From contig NZ_FMXE01000034.1 in the NCBI RefSeq assembly GCF_900103735.1, forward strand, positions 1-54,003: 54,003 nucleotides of DNA, read 5' to 3'. How positions within the stretch are numbered: position 1 is the first letter of the stretch; every line of letters begins with the position of its first letter. Source of the stretch: Algoriphagus alkaliphilus. GTDB taxonomy: Bacteria; Bacteroidota; Bacteroidia; Cytophagales; Cyclobacteriaceae. This document shows, piece after piece, positions 19,093 through 26,249 of the stretch. Under the pieces are notes generated by a model. That model worked only from the letters and a program-made list of their open reading frames with translations. It searched no databases and had not been told where the DNA came from. The position numbers and the translations under genes are program-made.

Positions 19093-19899
19093 ATGCAAAG
19101 ACGTCCTTTCCTCTACAAAATCAGTTTAATCAGCAGCTCCCTGATGTCCATGCCATTCATTTCCTTCGGAAAAGCAGATTTCCCCAAAGCCACGCGTCTC
19201 AAATTCATCACTGCTTCGGACGGACACTTCGGGCAACCCGACACGGACTACCAAACCTCCCACCGCAACTTGATCGAAGCAATTCATCGGGAGGAAAATG
19301 TGGATTTTGTGGTTTTCAACGGGGATTTGATCCACGACGAACCCAAGTGGATGCCGGAAGTCAGAAAGGTCTACGACACACTCCAAGTACCCTACTATGT
19401 ATGCAAGGGCAACCACGACCGAATTTCGGAAAACAGTTGGCTTCAAATCTGGAACCAACCCGCAGACTTCGCTTTCACCAAAAAGGATAACTACGGTTTT
19501 CTATTGCTCAACTGCTCCAACGAAGCAGGGGACTACCTATGCGCAAATATTGACTTTGCCAGAGCTATTCTTGACGAATACAGCAAGCTTTCCCATGTAT
19601 TTCTTTTTGTCCACATTTCCCAAAATGACTGGACCCGACATGGGGTGGCTTGTGAGGATCTGCTCAAACTGATCGCCAGCTACCCAAATGTCAAAGCGAG
19701 CTTTCATGGACATGACCACGACGTGGACGGGATCATGATCAACCGCAAAAAGTCTTACCTCTGGTCAGGACACTTTGGCGGCAGTTGGGGTAATCCTTTT
19801 CCAAGCTATCGGGTTTGTGAAGTGGGTGAAGACGGCAAGACCATCACTTACCTCAAGTCAGTCATAGACGGGATGATCCTGAACGGACACAACCTTTGA
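19093..19899 (+). CDS. Exported calcineurin-like metallophosphoesterase
   Basis: This is a 268-residue phosphoesterase. The N-terminus has a Tat-like signal (QRRPFLYK followed by the hydrophobic ISLISSSLMSMPFISF), so it is probably exported folded. The metal-binding blocks of the superfamily follow: ITASDGHFG (in place of the usual DxH), FNGDLIHD (GDxxH-type), KGNHDR (GNHD/E), FVHIS, and GHDHDVDG (GHxH-type). The last residues overlap a repeated hairpin sequence (19891-19921). Substrate is unknown; the family includes nucleotidases and phospholipid phosphodiesterases. Confidence 0.88.
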   Translation: MQRRPFLYKISLISSSLMSMPFISFGKADFPKATRLKFITASDGHFGQPDTDYQTSHRNLIEAIHREENVDFVVFNGDLIHDEPKWMPEVRKVYDTLQVPYYVCKGNHDRISENSWLQIWNQPADFAFTKKDNYGFLLLNCSNEAGDYLCANIDFARAILDEYSKLSHVFLFVHISQNDWTRHGVACEDLLKLIASYPNVKASFHGHDHDVDGIMINRKKSYLWSGHFGGSWGNPFPSYRVCEVGEDGKTITYLKSVIDGMILNGHNL

Positions 19900-19921
19900 G
19901 GTTTTTCCAACCTCGAAGGTT
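19891..19921. repeat. Dispersed hairpin repeat, copy 1
   Basis: Arms AACCTTTGAGGTT (19891-19903) and AACCTCGAAGGTT (19909-19921) form a 13-bp stem with a single G.T mismatch. The same element occurs at 23904-23933. This copy overlaps the last codons and stop of the phosphoesterase gene and may end its transcript. Confidence 0.65.
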
Positions 19922-20329
19922 TAAGGTTTTTAACCCCATTGTCGGAAATTTTGCCACGGAGACACGAAGGCACAAAGATCTTTAAAGCTAAGATCGAAGA
20001 TAAATTGAGACAGGTATTTGGTTTATTGAAAAACCTAAAAATCCGAATTGATGCTTTCGATACTATTCAAAATACAAAAGAAGAGCTTTAGTCCTTGCTT
20101 TTAAACATCAAGGATAGGAATGTGGCAAAGAATTCTACAAAAAACTTACCTGAAGGCAGTCAGGTATGAGGGAAACCCATTCAAACCCTATTTCAAAAAT
20201 CTTAGCGTCTTAGCTCCTTTGTGGCAAAAAAACCCATTCCTAAAATCCCAACTCAGGACTCCCCCCTTCAAAAAATCTACTATCTTGTTTTCCCAAGCTT
20301 TAAAGCTAATCAAACCTAGCCCATCACCT
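19922..20329. other. Intergenic region with facing REP-like fragments
   Basis: No gene was seen. It contains GCCACGGAGACACGAAGGC (near 19954) and, facing it, CTTAGCGTCTTAGCTCCTTT followed by GTGGC (near 20200). These two degenerate inverted copies belong to a repeat often seen between genes in this phylum. An open frame runs through 20120-20329 into the aldo/keto reductase, but it is made of this repeat material and is not part of the protein. Confidence 0.55.
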
Positions 20330-21262
20330 ATGCAATACCGCACCTTAGGAAAAACAGGTCTGGAAGTTTCCATTCTGGGATTTGGAGCCTCTCCCCTGGG
20401 AAATGTTTTTGACCCGGTAGATGAAAAAGAAGGGATCTCCGCCGTCCACTATGCCTTGGATCAGGGGATCAATTTCTTCGACGTTTCCCCGTTTTACGGT
20501 CTCACTTTGGCCGAAAGCCGACTCGGAAAAGCATTGGAAGGATCCCGGAAGGACATCATTCTCGCCAGCAAATGCGGCCGCTACGACTTGCAGCATTTTG
20601 ACTTTTCCCGAAAAAAAATCCTACAAAGCATCGACGAGTCCCTAGTCCGATTGAAAACTGACTATCTCGATCTTTTCCAATTGCACGATATTGAGTTTGT
20701 AGACAAACAAATCATCCTAGCAGAAGCAGTTCCTGCAATGCGGGAGGTGGTCGCTTCCGGCAAAGCCCGCTTCTGGGGAATCACAGGTTTGCCGGTCCGC
20801 TACCTCGCACAAATCGCCCGGGAGACGAATCCTGACACCGTCCTCTCTTGGGGACACTACAACCTGCTGGAAGACGAAATCAACGAGGAACTCGTGCCCC
20901 TTTCACTGGAAATGGAATTCGGCTTGATGAATGCTGCACCGCTGATGCAGCGCATCCTTTCAGACGGAACTTTGCCCCCTTGGCATCGCTCCCCTCCTGA
21001 GGTCAAAGCCATGCAACCGATTCTGCTGGAGTTCTGCAAATGCTACGGCATACGGCTGAGTGATGTGGCTTTGCGCTATGCCATGGATCATCCCTATATC
21101 GCCACGACCATTATCGGCATGTGCGAACTCGAGGTCGTCAAACAGAATGTGGAGGCTTTGGACTTTGAAATACCCGAAGTATTGCTTGAAAAAATCGAAA
21201 CACTGCTCGCCCCGGTGAAGAACAGGATGTGGTTTGAGGGGAAGGAGGAGAATAATATTTAG
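20330..21262 (+). CDS. Aldo/keto reductase (L-fucose/D-threo-aldose dehydrogenase type)
   Basis: This is a 310-residue (beta/alpha)8 NAD(P)-dependent oxidoreductase. The start is set at ATG 20330 (MQYRTLGKTGLEVSILGFG), the normal family N-terminus. Catalytic tetrad positions are visible: Asp and Tyr in FFDVSPFYG, Lys in ILASKCG, and His in LFQLHDIE. The subgroup resembles L-fucose/L-galactose dehydrogenases that oxidise aldose sugars to lactones. Its position upstream of a zinc dehydrogenase, a TIM-barrel isomerase and a mutarotase supports a deoxy-sugar oxidation pathway. The substrate is inference. Confidence 0.88.
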   Translation: MQYRTLGKTGLEVSILGFGASPLGNVFDPVDEKEGISAVHYALDQGINFFDVSPFYGLTLAESRLGKALEGSRKDIILASKCGRYDLQHFDFSRKKILQSIDESLVRLKTDYLDLFQLHDIEFVDKQIILAEAVPAMREVVASGKARFWGITGLPVRYLAQIARETNPDTVLSWGHYNLLEDEINEELVPLSLEMEFGLMNAAPLMQRILSDGTLPPWHRSPPEVKAMQPILLEFCKCYGIRLSDVALRYAMDHPYIATTIIGMCELEVVKQNVEALDFEIPEVLLEKIETLLAPVKNRMWFEGKEENNI

Positions 21263-21418
21263 TATCAAGATGTTAGACTTAAGTATCAAGAGTTTAGAAT
21301 CAAGACAAATTTGGATTGTCAGGCTGAGCGGAGTCGAAGCCATTACTTAATTATTAATTAAAAATAAATTAACAAATCAGCTATGGACTATGGTCTGTCG
21401 ACTGTTGACTAAAAACCT

Positions 21419-22444
21419 ATGAAAGCCCTTTTTCTTACCGAAGTCGGAAAATCTGAAGTCCGCGAAATCGAGAAACCAAGTCCAAAACCCAATGAAGTCC
21501 TCCTCAAAGTAGAAATGGTCGGGTTTTGTGGGGGAGATATGAATGGGTTCAAAGGCCTTTTCCCTCTTCAGGAATATCCCAACATCCTCGGACATGAAGT
21601 GGGTGCGCTTATCGAAGAATTGGGCGGAGATGTACCGCAGCAGTTTCAAATCGGCTCCAAAGTCACCCTCTACCCCTATCTCGCTTGCGGCACCTGCGTG
21701 GCTTGTCGAAAAGGCCGCCCCAATGCCTGCAAAACCAACAAAACCATGGGAGTGCGTCGTCCGGGCGCAATGACGCGCTATGTCTGTGCTCCCTGGCAGG
21801 ATCTTTTCCCCTCCGATAAACTCAGCTTCAGGGAGCTTGCCCTTGCCGAACCACTGACTGTAGGCTTTCATGCTGTGGCTCGAGGAAGAGTAAGTGCGGA
21901 AGATTGCGTGGCGGTCTTGGGTTGTGGAATCGTAGGCCTCGGGGCTGTCGCCTCTGCAGTCAACCGAAATGCAACAGTCATCGCTATCGACTTGGACGAT
22001 TCGAAGCTTGAAATCGCCCGCAAGATCGGCGTCGCACATACCATCAATCCATCCAAAGAAGACCTTCATGCGAGATTTCAGGAGATCACAAATGGCGATG
22101 GCCCCGATGTGATCATCGAAGCCGTCGGAAGCCCTACGACCTACCGGGCTGCGGTGGAAGAAGTGGCCTTTTTGGGAAGGGTGGTCTGCATCGGCTATGC
22201 CAAAGCACCAGTGGAGTTCAATACCTCGCTTTTTGTCCAAAAGGAAATCGAAATCCTCGGCTCGAGAAACTGTGTGGGCCGAACTGATTTTCCTGAGGTG
22301 ATCGCTTATCTGGAAGCCGGAAAATTCCCTGTGGACGAAGTGATCTCCAAAGTGATCTCCATCGACGAGGGACCCGAAACTTTAAAATCCTGGGCCGAAA
22401 ATCCCCAGGGAATTATCAAAATTATGATTGACTTTAATCGGTAA
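21419..22444 (+). CDS. Zinc-dependent medium-chain alcohol/sugar dehydrogenase
   Basis: This is a 341-residue MDR-family NAD(P)-dependent dehydrogenase. The catalytic zinc ligands Cys37 (GFCGGDM) and His59-Glu60 (LGHEVG) are present, as is the structural zinc lobe with four Cys (CGTCVACRKGRPNAC, about 90-104). The Rossmann motif GCGIVGLGAV is at about 168-177. It resembles sorbitol/threonine/L-fuconate-type dehydrogenases. The following isomerase gene begins 3 nt after its stop codon, so both are translated from one transcript. In the oxidative fucose route such an enzyme oxidises a keto-deoxy-acid; this assignment is by context. Confidence 0.88.
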   Translation: MKALFLTEVGKSEVREIEKPSPKPNEVLLKVEMVGFCGGDMNGFKGLFPLQEYPNILGHEVGALIEELGGDVPQQFQIGSKVTLYPYLACGTCVACRKGRPNACKTNKTMGVRRPGAMTRYVCAPWQDLFPSDKLSFRELALAEPLTVGFHAVARGRVSAEDCVAVLGCGIVGLGAVASAVNRNATVIAIDLDDSKLEIARKIGVAHTINPSKEDLHARFQEITNGDGPDVIIEAVGSPTTYRAAVEEVAFLGRVVCIGYAKAPVEFNTSLFVQKEIEILGSRNCVGRTDFPEVIAYLEAGKFPVDEVISKVISIDEGPETLKSWAENPQGIIKIMIDFNR

Positions 22445-22447
22445 GAA

Positions 22448-23263
22448 ATGATCAAATCTGCTGTTACTATTGCCCTTGTTCCACAAATAAAAAGTGGCCC
22501 CTGGATATTTTGGGAAGACTTGGAGCAAAGCATGAAAAAAGCCGCTGCCTTGGGATTCGATGGTATTGAACTTTTTACCTCTTCAGCCGATGCCATTGAT
22601 CCAGACCATCTGGGTGAATTATTGGAAAAATACCAACTTCAGCTTGCGGCTGTGGGTACCGGTGCCGGAAAAGTCATCCATGGCTTGACCCTCACTGATC
22701 CTGATCCGGAAATCCGAAAAAAGGCCATTTCCTTCATCTCAGACATGATTACTTTCGGAGCAAAGTTTGGTGCGCCGGCAATTATTGGATCCATGCAAGG
22801 CAATGTGCTTCCAACCGGAGACCGAGAAGAAACCCTGACTTGGCTCGCTGAAGGTTTGGAAATCCTCGGAAAACAAGCCGAATCAGAAAGAGCATTTCTG
22901 ATCTATGAACCGCTAAATCGCTATGAAACCAACTTGATGAATACACTCGCAGCCGGAGGCAGTTTTATTGAAAAACACAGGCTGAACAAGGTCAGACTTC
23001 TGGCAGACCTCTTTCACATGAATATCGAGGAGGAAAACATCGCCCAGTCTATTCTGGATTTTGGAAAGCACATTGGGCACGTCCACTTCGCGGATTCCAA
23101 CCGCAAACCGATGGGCTTGGGCCATACCGATATGGGGCCAATTGCGGAAGCTTTGAAAGAAATCGGCTATGAAGGTTATATCTCAGCGGAGGCTTTCCCC
23201 TCTCCCAATCCTGATACCGCAGCAGAGCAGACGATTCAGGAATTTAGGAAATGGTTCAAGTAA
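22448..23263 (+). CDS. Sugar phosphate isomerase/epimerase (xylose isomerase-like TIM barrel)
   Basis: This is a 271-residue AP endonuclease-2/xylose-isomerase-like TIM barrel. Metal-binding residues typical of the family are visible: Glu in LIYEPLNRYE, Asp/His in LLADLFHMNIEE, His in HIGHVHFADSN, and Glu in GYISAEAFPSP. The family isomerises or epimerises sugars or inositols. It is co-encoded with the preceding dehydrogenase (3-nt gap) and followed, after a repeat-rich spacer, by a mutarotase, all pointing to uptake-independent sugar catabolism. Exact substrate is unknown. Confidence 0.85.
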   Translation: MIKSAVTIALVPQIKSGPWIFWEDLEQSMKKAAALGFDGIELFTSSADAIDPDHLGELLEKYQLQLAAVGTGAGKVIHGLTLTDPDPEIRKKAISFISDMITFGAKFGAPAIIGSMQGNVLPTGDREETLTWLAEGLEILGKQAESERAFLIYEPLNRYETNLMNTLAAGGSFIEKHRLNKVRLLADLFHMNIEEENIAQSILDFGKHIGHVHFADSNRKPMGLGHTDMGPIAEALKEIGYEGYISAEAFPSPNPDTAAEQTIQEFRKWFK

Positions 23264-23270
23264 ATAGGAA

Positions 23271-23320
23271 GTACGAGATACGAAGTACGAGATACGAAGT
23301 AAGAAATACGAAGTACGAGG
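23271..23320. repeat. 14-bp tandem repeat
   Basis: The unit GTACGAGATACGAA occurs twice perfectly (23271-23284, 23285-23298), then once degenerate (23299-23312) and once partial. It directly follows the isomerase stop codon. Such arrays are common between genes in this phylum; no function is known. The rest of the spacer up to 23558 shows no gene. Confidence 0.75.
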
Positions 23321-23558
23321 CTCTGGGCAAAGGGGAGGTTTTGATCACTGGATAACTTAAAAGTTTCAAGTTTTCCAGAAATTGAACCTCAAATAAAACT
23401 GAAAGCCCCGAAGCAATCTCCCAATTTGAGTTATATAATTGGGATAAGCCACTGTCGTTCCTCCCTCGCAGTGACGAAGAAAACCTTACCACCATACAAC
23501 TTTAACACCTCAAAACACAACTTCCCAGCCTCCTAACCCCCAAACCTCCTAACCTCCC

Positions 23559-23900
23559 ATGAAACGCTTCTGCCTCACCCTCGACCTGATCGACGATCCC
23601 GAATCCATCCGAATCTATGAAGCGCATCACGCTCCCGGTGCCGCTTGGCCCGAAGTCACGCAGCATGACATCGACTGTGGGGTGTCTAACATCGAGATCT
23701 TCCGAACCGGTAATAGGATGTTTATGATTCTGGAGACAGACGATGACTTTACCTTTGAGAAAAAGGCCGAAATGGATGCCTCAAACCCCATCATCGCCAA
23801 ATGGGAAGCACTGATGTGGGGTTTTCAACAGCCCATCCCCTGGGCAAAGCCGGGTGAAAAATGGGTATTGATGGATCGGATTTTCAAGTCAGGGCTTTAA
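23559..23900 (+). CDS. L-rhamnose mutarotase family protein (RhaM/L-fucose mutarotase-like)
   Basis: This is a 113-residue dimeric alpha/beta-barrel protein of the RhaM family, which speeds anomer exchange of L-rhamnose or L-fucose. The N-terminal strand-helix segment (FCLTLDLIDDPESIRIYEAHH), the central VSNIEIFRTGNRMFMILE, and the C-terminal block (WEALMWGFQQPIPW) fit the family in order and length. As the last gene of the 20.3-23.9 kb group it supports that the cluster breaks down a deoxy-hexose. L-fucose versus L-rhamnose cannot be decided from sequence alone. Confidence 0.85.
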   Translation: MKRFCLTLDLIDDPESIRIYEAHHAPGAAWPEVTQHDIDCGVSNIEIFRTGNRMFMILETDDDFTFEKKAEMDASNPIIAKWEALMWGFQQPIPWAKPGEKWVLMDRIFKSGL

Positions 23901-23903
23901 GGA

Positions 23904-23933
23904 AACCTTTGAGGTTTTTCCAACCTCGAAGTT
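23904..23933. repeat. Dispersed hairpin repeat, copy 2
   Basis: This has the same left arm as the element at 19891 (AACCTTTGAGGTT), with a right arm one base shorter (AACCTCGAAGTT). It lies just after the mutarotase stop codon and is followed by TTTTTTGATTTT, so here it looks like an intrinsic terminator. Confidence 0.65.
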
Positions 23934-24651
23934 TTTTGATTTTGACCTTAAAGGAATCGAAGGAACGCGATTTTTTTACCACAGAGAAAAGAGAGAGTTT
24001 GATTTGAAGAATTCTTTATGTTAAATTAATATTCCCCTGCAAGCCTGGACTGAGCGTAGTTACAAACACCCAGCGTCAAGAGGAATTTCAACGCTTTAGA
24101 CAGTAGAGGAATTTCCAATACAGCGATTAAAACGTAAATTTCTTTTATGGGCGAAGCATACCAGATCAAAGACCAAGAAATGCCTTAATTTTTGACGTTC
24201 CAAGTTGAAGGATGGGCTGATGTTTTTACCAGAAAAACCTATAAGATTATCCGCTTCTTTGCCAGTAAATCCATGCAATTATTGAAAATTGGCCTAAATT
24301 CTAATCTTCAGGCCCTCTTCGCTCTCCGGTCTTCGGTCTTCCAGCCCCTCACCTATGGAAAATTCACCTACTGGCAGAATAGCGTATGTCCAAAAAATTT
24401 ATCTTGATAGGAAAGTTGTGCAACAAGCACACGGGTTATGTTTCAGGCGGGGTGACGTGCAATCTTGGAGCTTTATGTCCCCCTATGCGGGATTCAGTTC
24501 TGGTTGAAAATTTTGTACTCCGAAACCCACCCAAACGCAAAGCTCAAAAACCTTACCCAACATAATAGGAGAAATTCTGCGAGTGCAATAAATAAACGCA
24601 AAAATGTCAATTAGAATAAAGTATATTTAACAGAATAATAAAAAAAATGTC
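23934..24651. other. Intergenic region without a recognised gene
   Basis: The 720 bp contain a partial REP-like piece (ACCACAGAGAAAAGAGAG near 23979), the phrase CTCTCCGGTCTTCGGTCTTC near 24321, and an AT-rich end (TATATTTAACAG near 24621) that may be the promoter of the lipoprotein gene. Small open frames here have no start context or family resemblance. Confidence 0.5.
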
Positions 24652-24933
24652 ATGAAAAAAAAATTGAAAACAACCCTCTGTGTTGCATTTCTATCAGTTA
24701 CATTCATCTCTTGTGGAGATGTAAGCAGAAAAGTTGACGAAAACATTGATAAGTTGATAAATAAAACCCAATATTTAGACTCTTTACTAAATCAAGAAGT
24801 CGATAAAGTTTTAACTCTCGATTCACTTATCGATAAAGAACACCAAAAGGTAATAAAACTTGATTCGCTTATACAGAAATCATCCTCAAAACTTGATTCT
24901 GTTGTAAATAAGGTTTTAAAACCTCAGAATTAG
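24652..24933 (+). CDS. Small coiled-coil lipoprotein
   Basis: This is a 93-residue protein with a lipoprotein signal peptide (basic KKKLK, hydrophobic core, lipobox FISC at Cys21). The mature part is one long predicted coiled coil with three repeats beginning LDSL at 14-residue spacing (LDSLLNQEVDKVLT, LDSLIDKEHQKVIK, then LDSLIQ) and a final LDSV. It is rich in Lys, Asp and Glu and has no Cys besides the lipidated one. The design resembles Lpp-like lipoproteins that stretch from the membrane, but no homologue is recognised. A run of structured repeats follows it. Confidence 0.7.
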   Translation: MKKKLKTTLCVAFLSVTFISCGDVSRKVDENIDKLINKTQYLDSLLNQEVDKVLTLDSLIDKEHQKVIKLDSLIQKSSSKLDSVVNKVLKPQN

Positions 24934-24962
24934 TAGTTGTAAACAAATATAATAATACAAAC

Positions 24963-25257
24963 ATGAAATGCCCATGATCCCGTAGGTACGGGATCACACA
25001 CCGGAATGATTATCCGAAATGCGAGATTCCCTGTCCGACTACAGGCGGGCATGTGGCCTTAAAGAAAAAATTATATACACATGAAATGCCCATGAGAAAG
25101 GCTTCTCGCACAGGGGAATGATTATCCAGTGCATTCCATCTGACCAATAAAAATCAAATTATAAACAGATGAAATACCCATGTCGAAAGAGCGACACACA
25201 GGAGCATGATTATCTGGGGGTATTCCATGTGGCAATTAAAAACCAAATTATAAACAC
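24963..25257. repeat. Three tandem copies of a structured repeat ahead of the zinc-ribbon gene
   Basis: Units start at 24963 (118 bp), 25081 (88 bp) and 25169 (89 bp), each beginning ATGAAATGCCCATG or a variant and ending with AAATTATAAACA or a variant. Each holds a variable hairpin (GATCCCGTA/TACGGGATC, GAGAA/TTCTC, TGTCG/CGACA), the constant block GGAATGATTATCC or close to it, and a closing segment. The unit ends pair with the next unit's start: CATGTG with CACATG, CATCTG with CAGATG, CATGTG with CACATG. The change to CATCTG/CAGATG keeps pairing, which argues for selection on structure. Another copy lies at 48380-48532. Confidence 0.75.
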
Positions 25258-25512
25258 ATGAAATGTCCAAATTGTAAAGAGGTAAACTTAGTTATGAGCG
25301 ATCGTAACGGGATAGAAATTGACTATTGCCCTGAATGTCGCGGAGTTTGGCTTGACCGAGGTGAACTTGATAAAATTATTGAACGAGCTATGCCTCAACA
25401 AGATAATAGACTTCCCGATGATAATTATCAAGGGAAGGATTATCAAAACAGAGACGATAATTACCGTAATAAAAAAAAGAAAGGACTTCTAGGTAATATT
25501 TTTGATTTTTAA
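25258..25512 (+). CDS. Zinc-ribbon (zf-TFIIB) protein
   Basis: This is an 84-residue protein. The N-terminal half is a TFIIB-type zinc ribbon with four Cys (MKCPNCKEVNLVM and IDYCPECRGVWLDRGEL). The C-terminal half is low-complexity, rich in Asp, Asn, Tyr and Lys (DDNYQGKDYQNRDDNYRNKKK), ending in a short hydrophobic GLLGNIFDF. Such small proteins are widespread and of unknown role, probably nucleic-acid or protein binding. The start codon is the last ATG of the repeat series, sitting in the 3' arm of a predicted hairpin (CATGTG/CACATG), so translation may be affected by structure. A 30-residue frame from 25169 ends in TGA overlapping this ATG (ATGA). Confidence 0.85.
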   Translation: MKCPNCKEVNLVMSDRNGIEIDYCPECRGVWLDRGELDKIIERAMPQQDNRLPDDNYQGKDYQNRDDNYRNKKKKGLLGNIFDF

Positions 25513-25580
25513 TAATCAAGCAGGTAAGTGGGATTTCACCCCAAACCTCTCACAGCACCCTGCGTTATAGTTTCCCTGCT
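25513..25580 (-). mobile_element. Remnant of a group II intron 3' end
   Basis: Read on the reverse strand, the sequence contains GGTGCTGTGAGAGGTTTGGG followed by GTGAAAT and CCCACTTACC, the 3' arm of domain V and the domain VI hairpin of Bacteroidota group II introns. About 44 of 49 bases match the copy at 53705-53753. No maturase frame and no 5' arm of domain V were found here, so only a relic remains. Confidence 0.6.
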
Positions 25581-26249
25581 TTTGGCTTGGAAATCGTTGT
25601 CATTCCCTTTTTGCATGTTCGCGGAATATTTAAAACTCAATGTGACAAGCGCAGTTTTGAGACAGTCTCCAGCATCAGTTGGAATATTCGAATGTTTTTC
25701 AACCTGCACCAAGCCCGAGATTTGCAACAGCCAACACCATCAATTCCCGGATCTGAGCTCTATCTTGAAAATTATTTTCTTTTTCGGGCTGCTGCCAGAT
25801 CTCTCAAATTGCTCAGAAAAACAAAAAATCGGAGGGCTTTTTTGCGGGATAATTGCGAAACCAATCCCTTTTTCCCAATTGTAAATCAGAACTCAGTCCT
25901 CAAAAAGGAAATCCATTTCTGGCTCGGCTTACTTTATCAGTTTTCAAAAGTATTTTAGTTTAACCTTATTCTTCAGTCAATTAGCTTAACTGAAACCAGT
26001 AATTTTAGTGTATATTTAAAAAATTGAGGGAGGAGGACTGACACCGGATCATTTTTTATTTAATGAAAGTGCCTTAATTCTGAATTGAAGCAAGGCTTCT
26101 GGAAATTATTCATTTGTCGGTGATTATCATTTTCAAATTCCTCAGAAGCACTATCAGTCCATGGGCTCAGGCCTAAGGTATTTCCGTATCAAGTGGCCGG
26201 GGATTTTTCCTGCACGTTGGCAAAAGTGTAGGGGCATAATTTACTATCT
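25581..26249. other. Intergenic leader before the glucan synthase gene
   Basis: Overlapping small frames on both strands (about 60-120 codons) disagree with one another, lack family resemblance and fall in sequence next to the intron relic, so no gene is called. The last 250 bp are expected to hold the promoter and 5' leader of the giant gene. Confidence 0.5.

Noticed and set aside
20120..20329. N-terminal extension of the aldo/keto reductase by 70 residues
   Set aside because: The extra segment translates repeat material; MQYRTLGKTGLEV at 20330 is the normal family start.
21377..22240. Reverse-strand open frame of 287 codons
   Set aside because: It is antisense to the zinc dehydrogenase, whose zinc and Rossmann motifs are intact; codon composition favours the forward gene.
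23271..23320. CRISPR-like array or iterons
   Set aside because: These are 14-bp units without spacers, of a kind common between genes of this phylum; no replication gene is nearby.
25528..25958. Overlapping forward frames of 118 and 123 codons
   Set aside because: They start within the group II intron relic, overlap each other in different frames and show no family resemblance.
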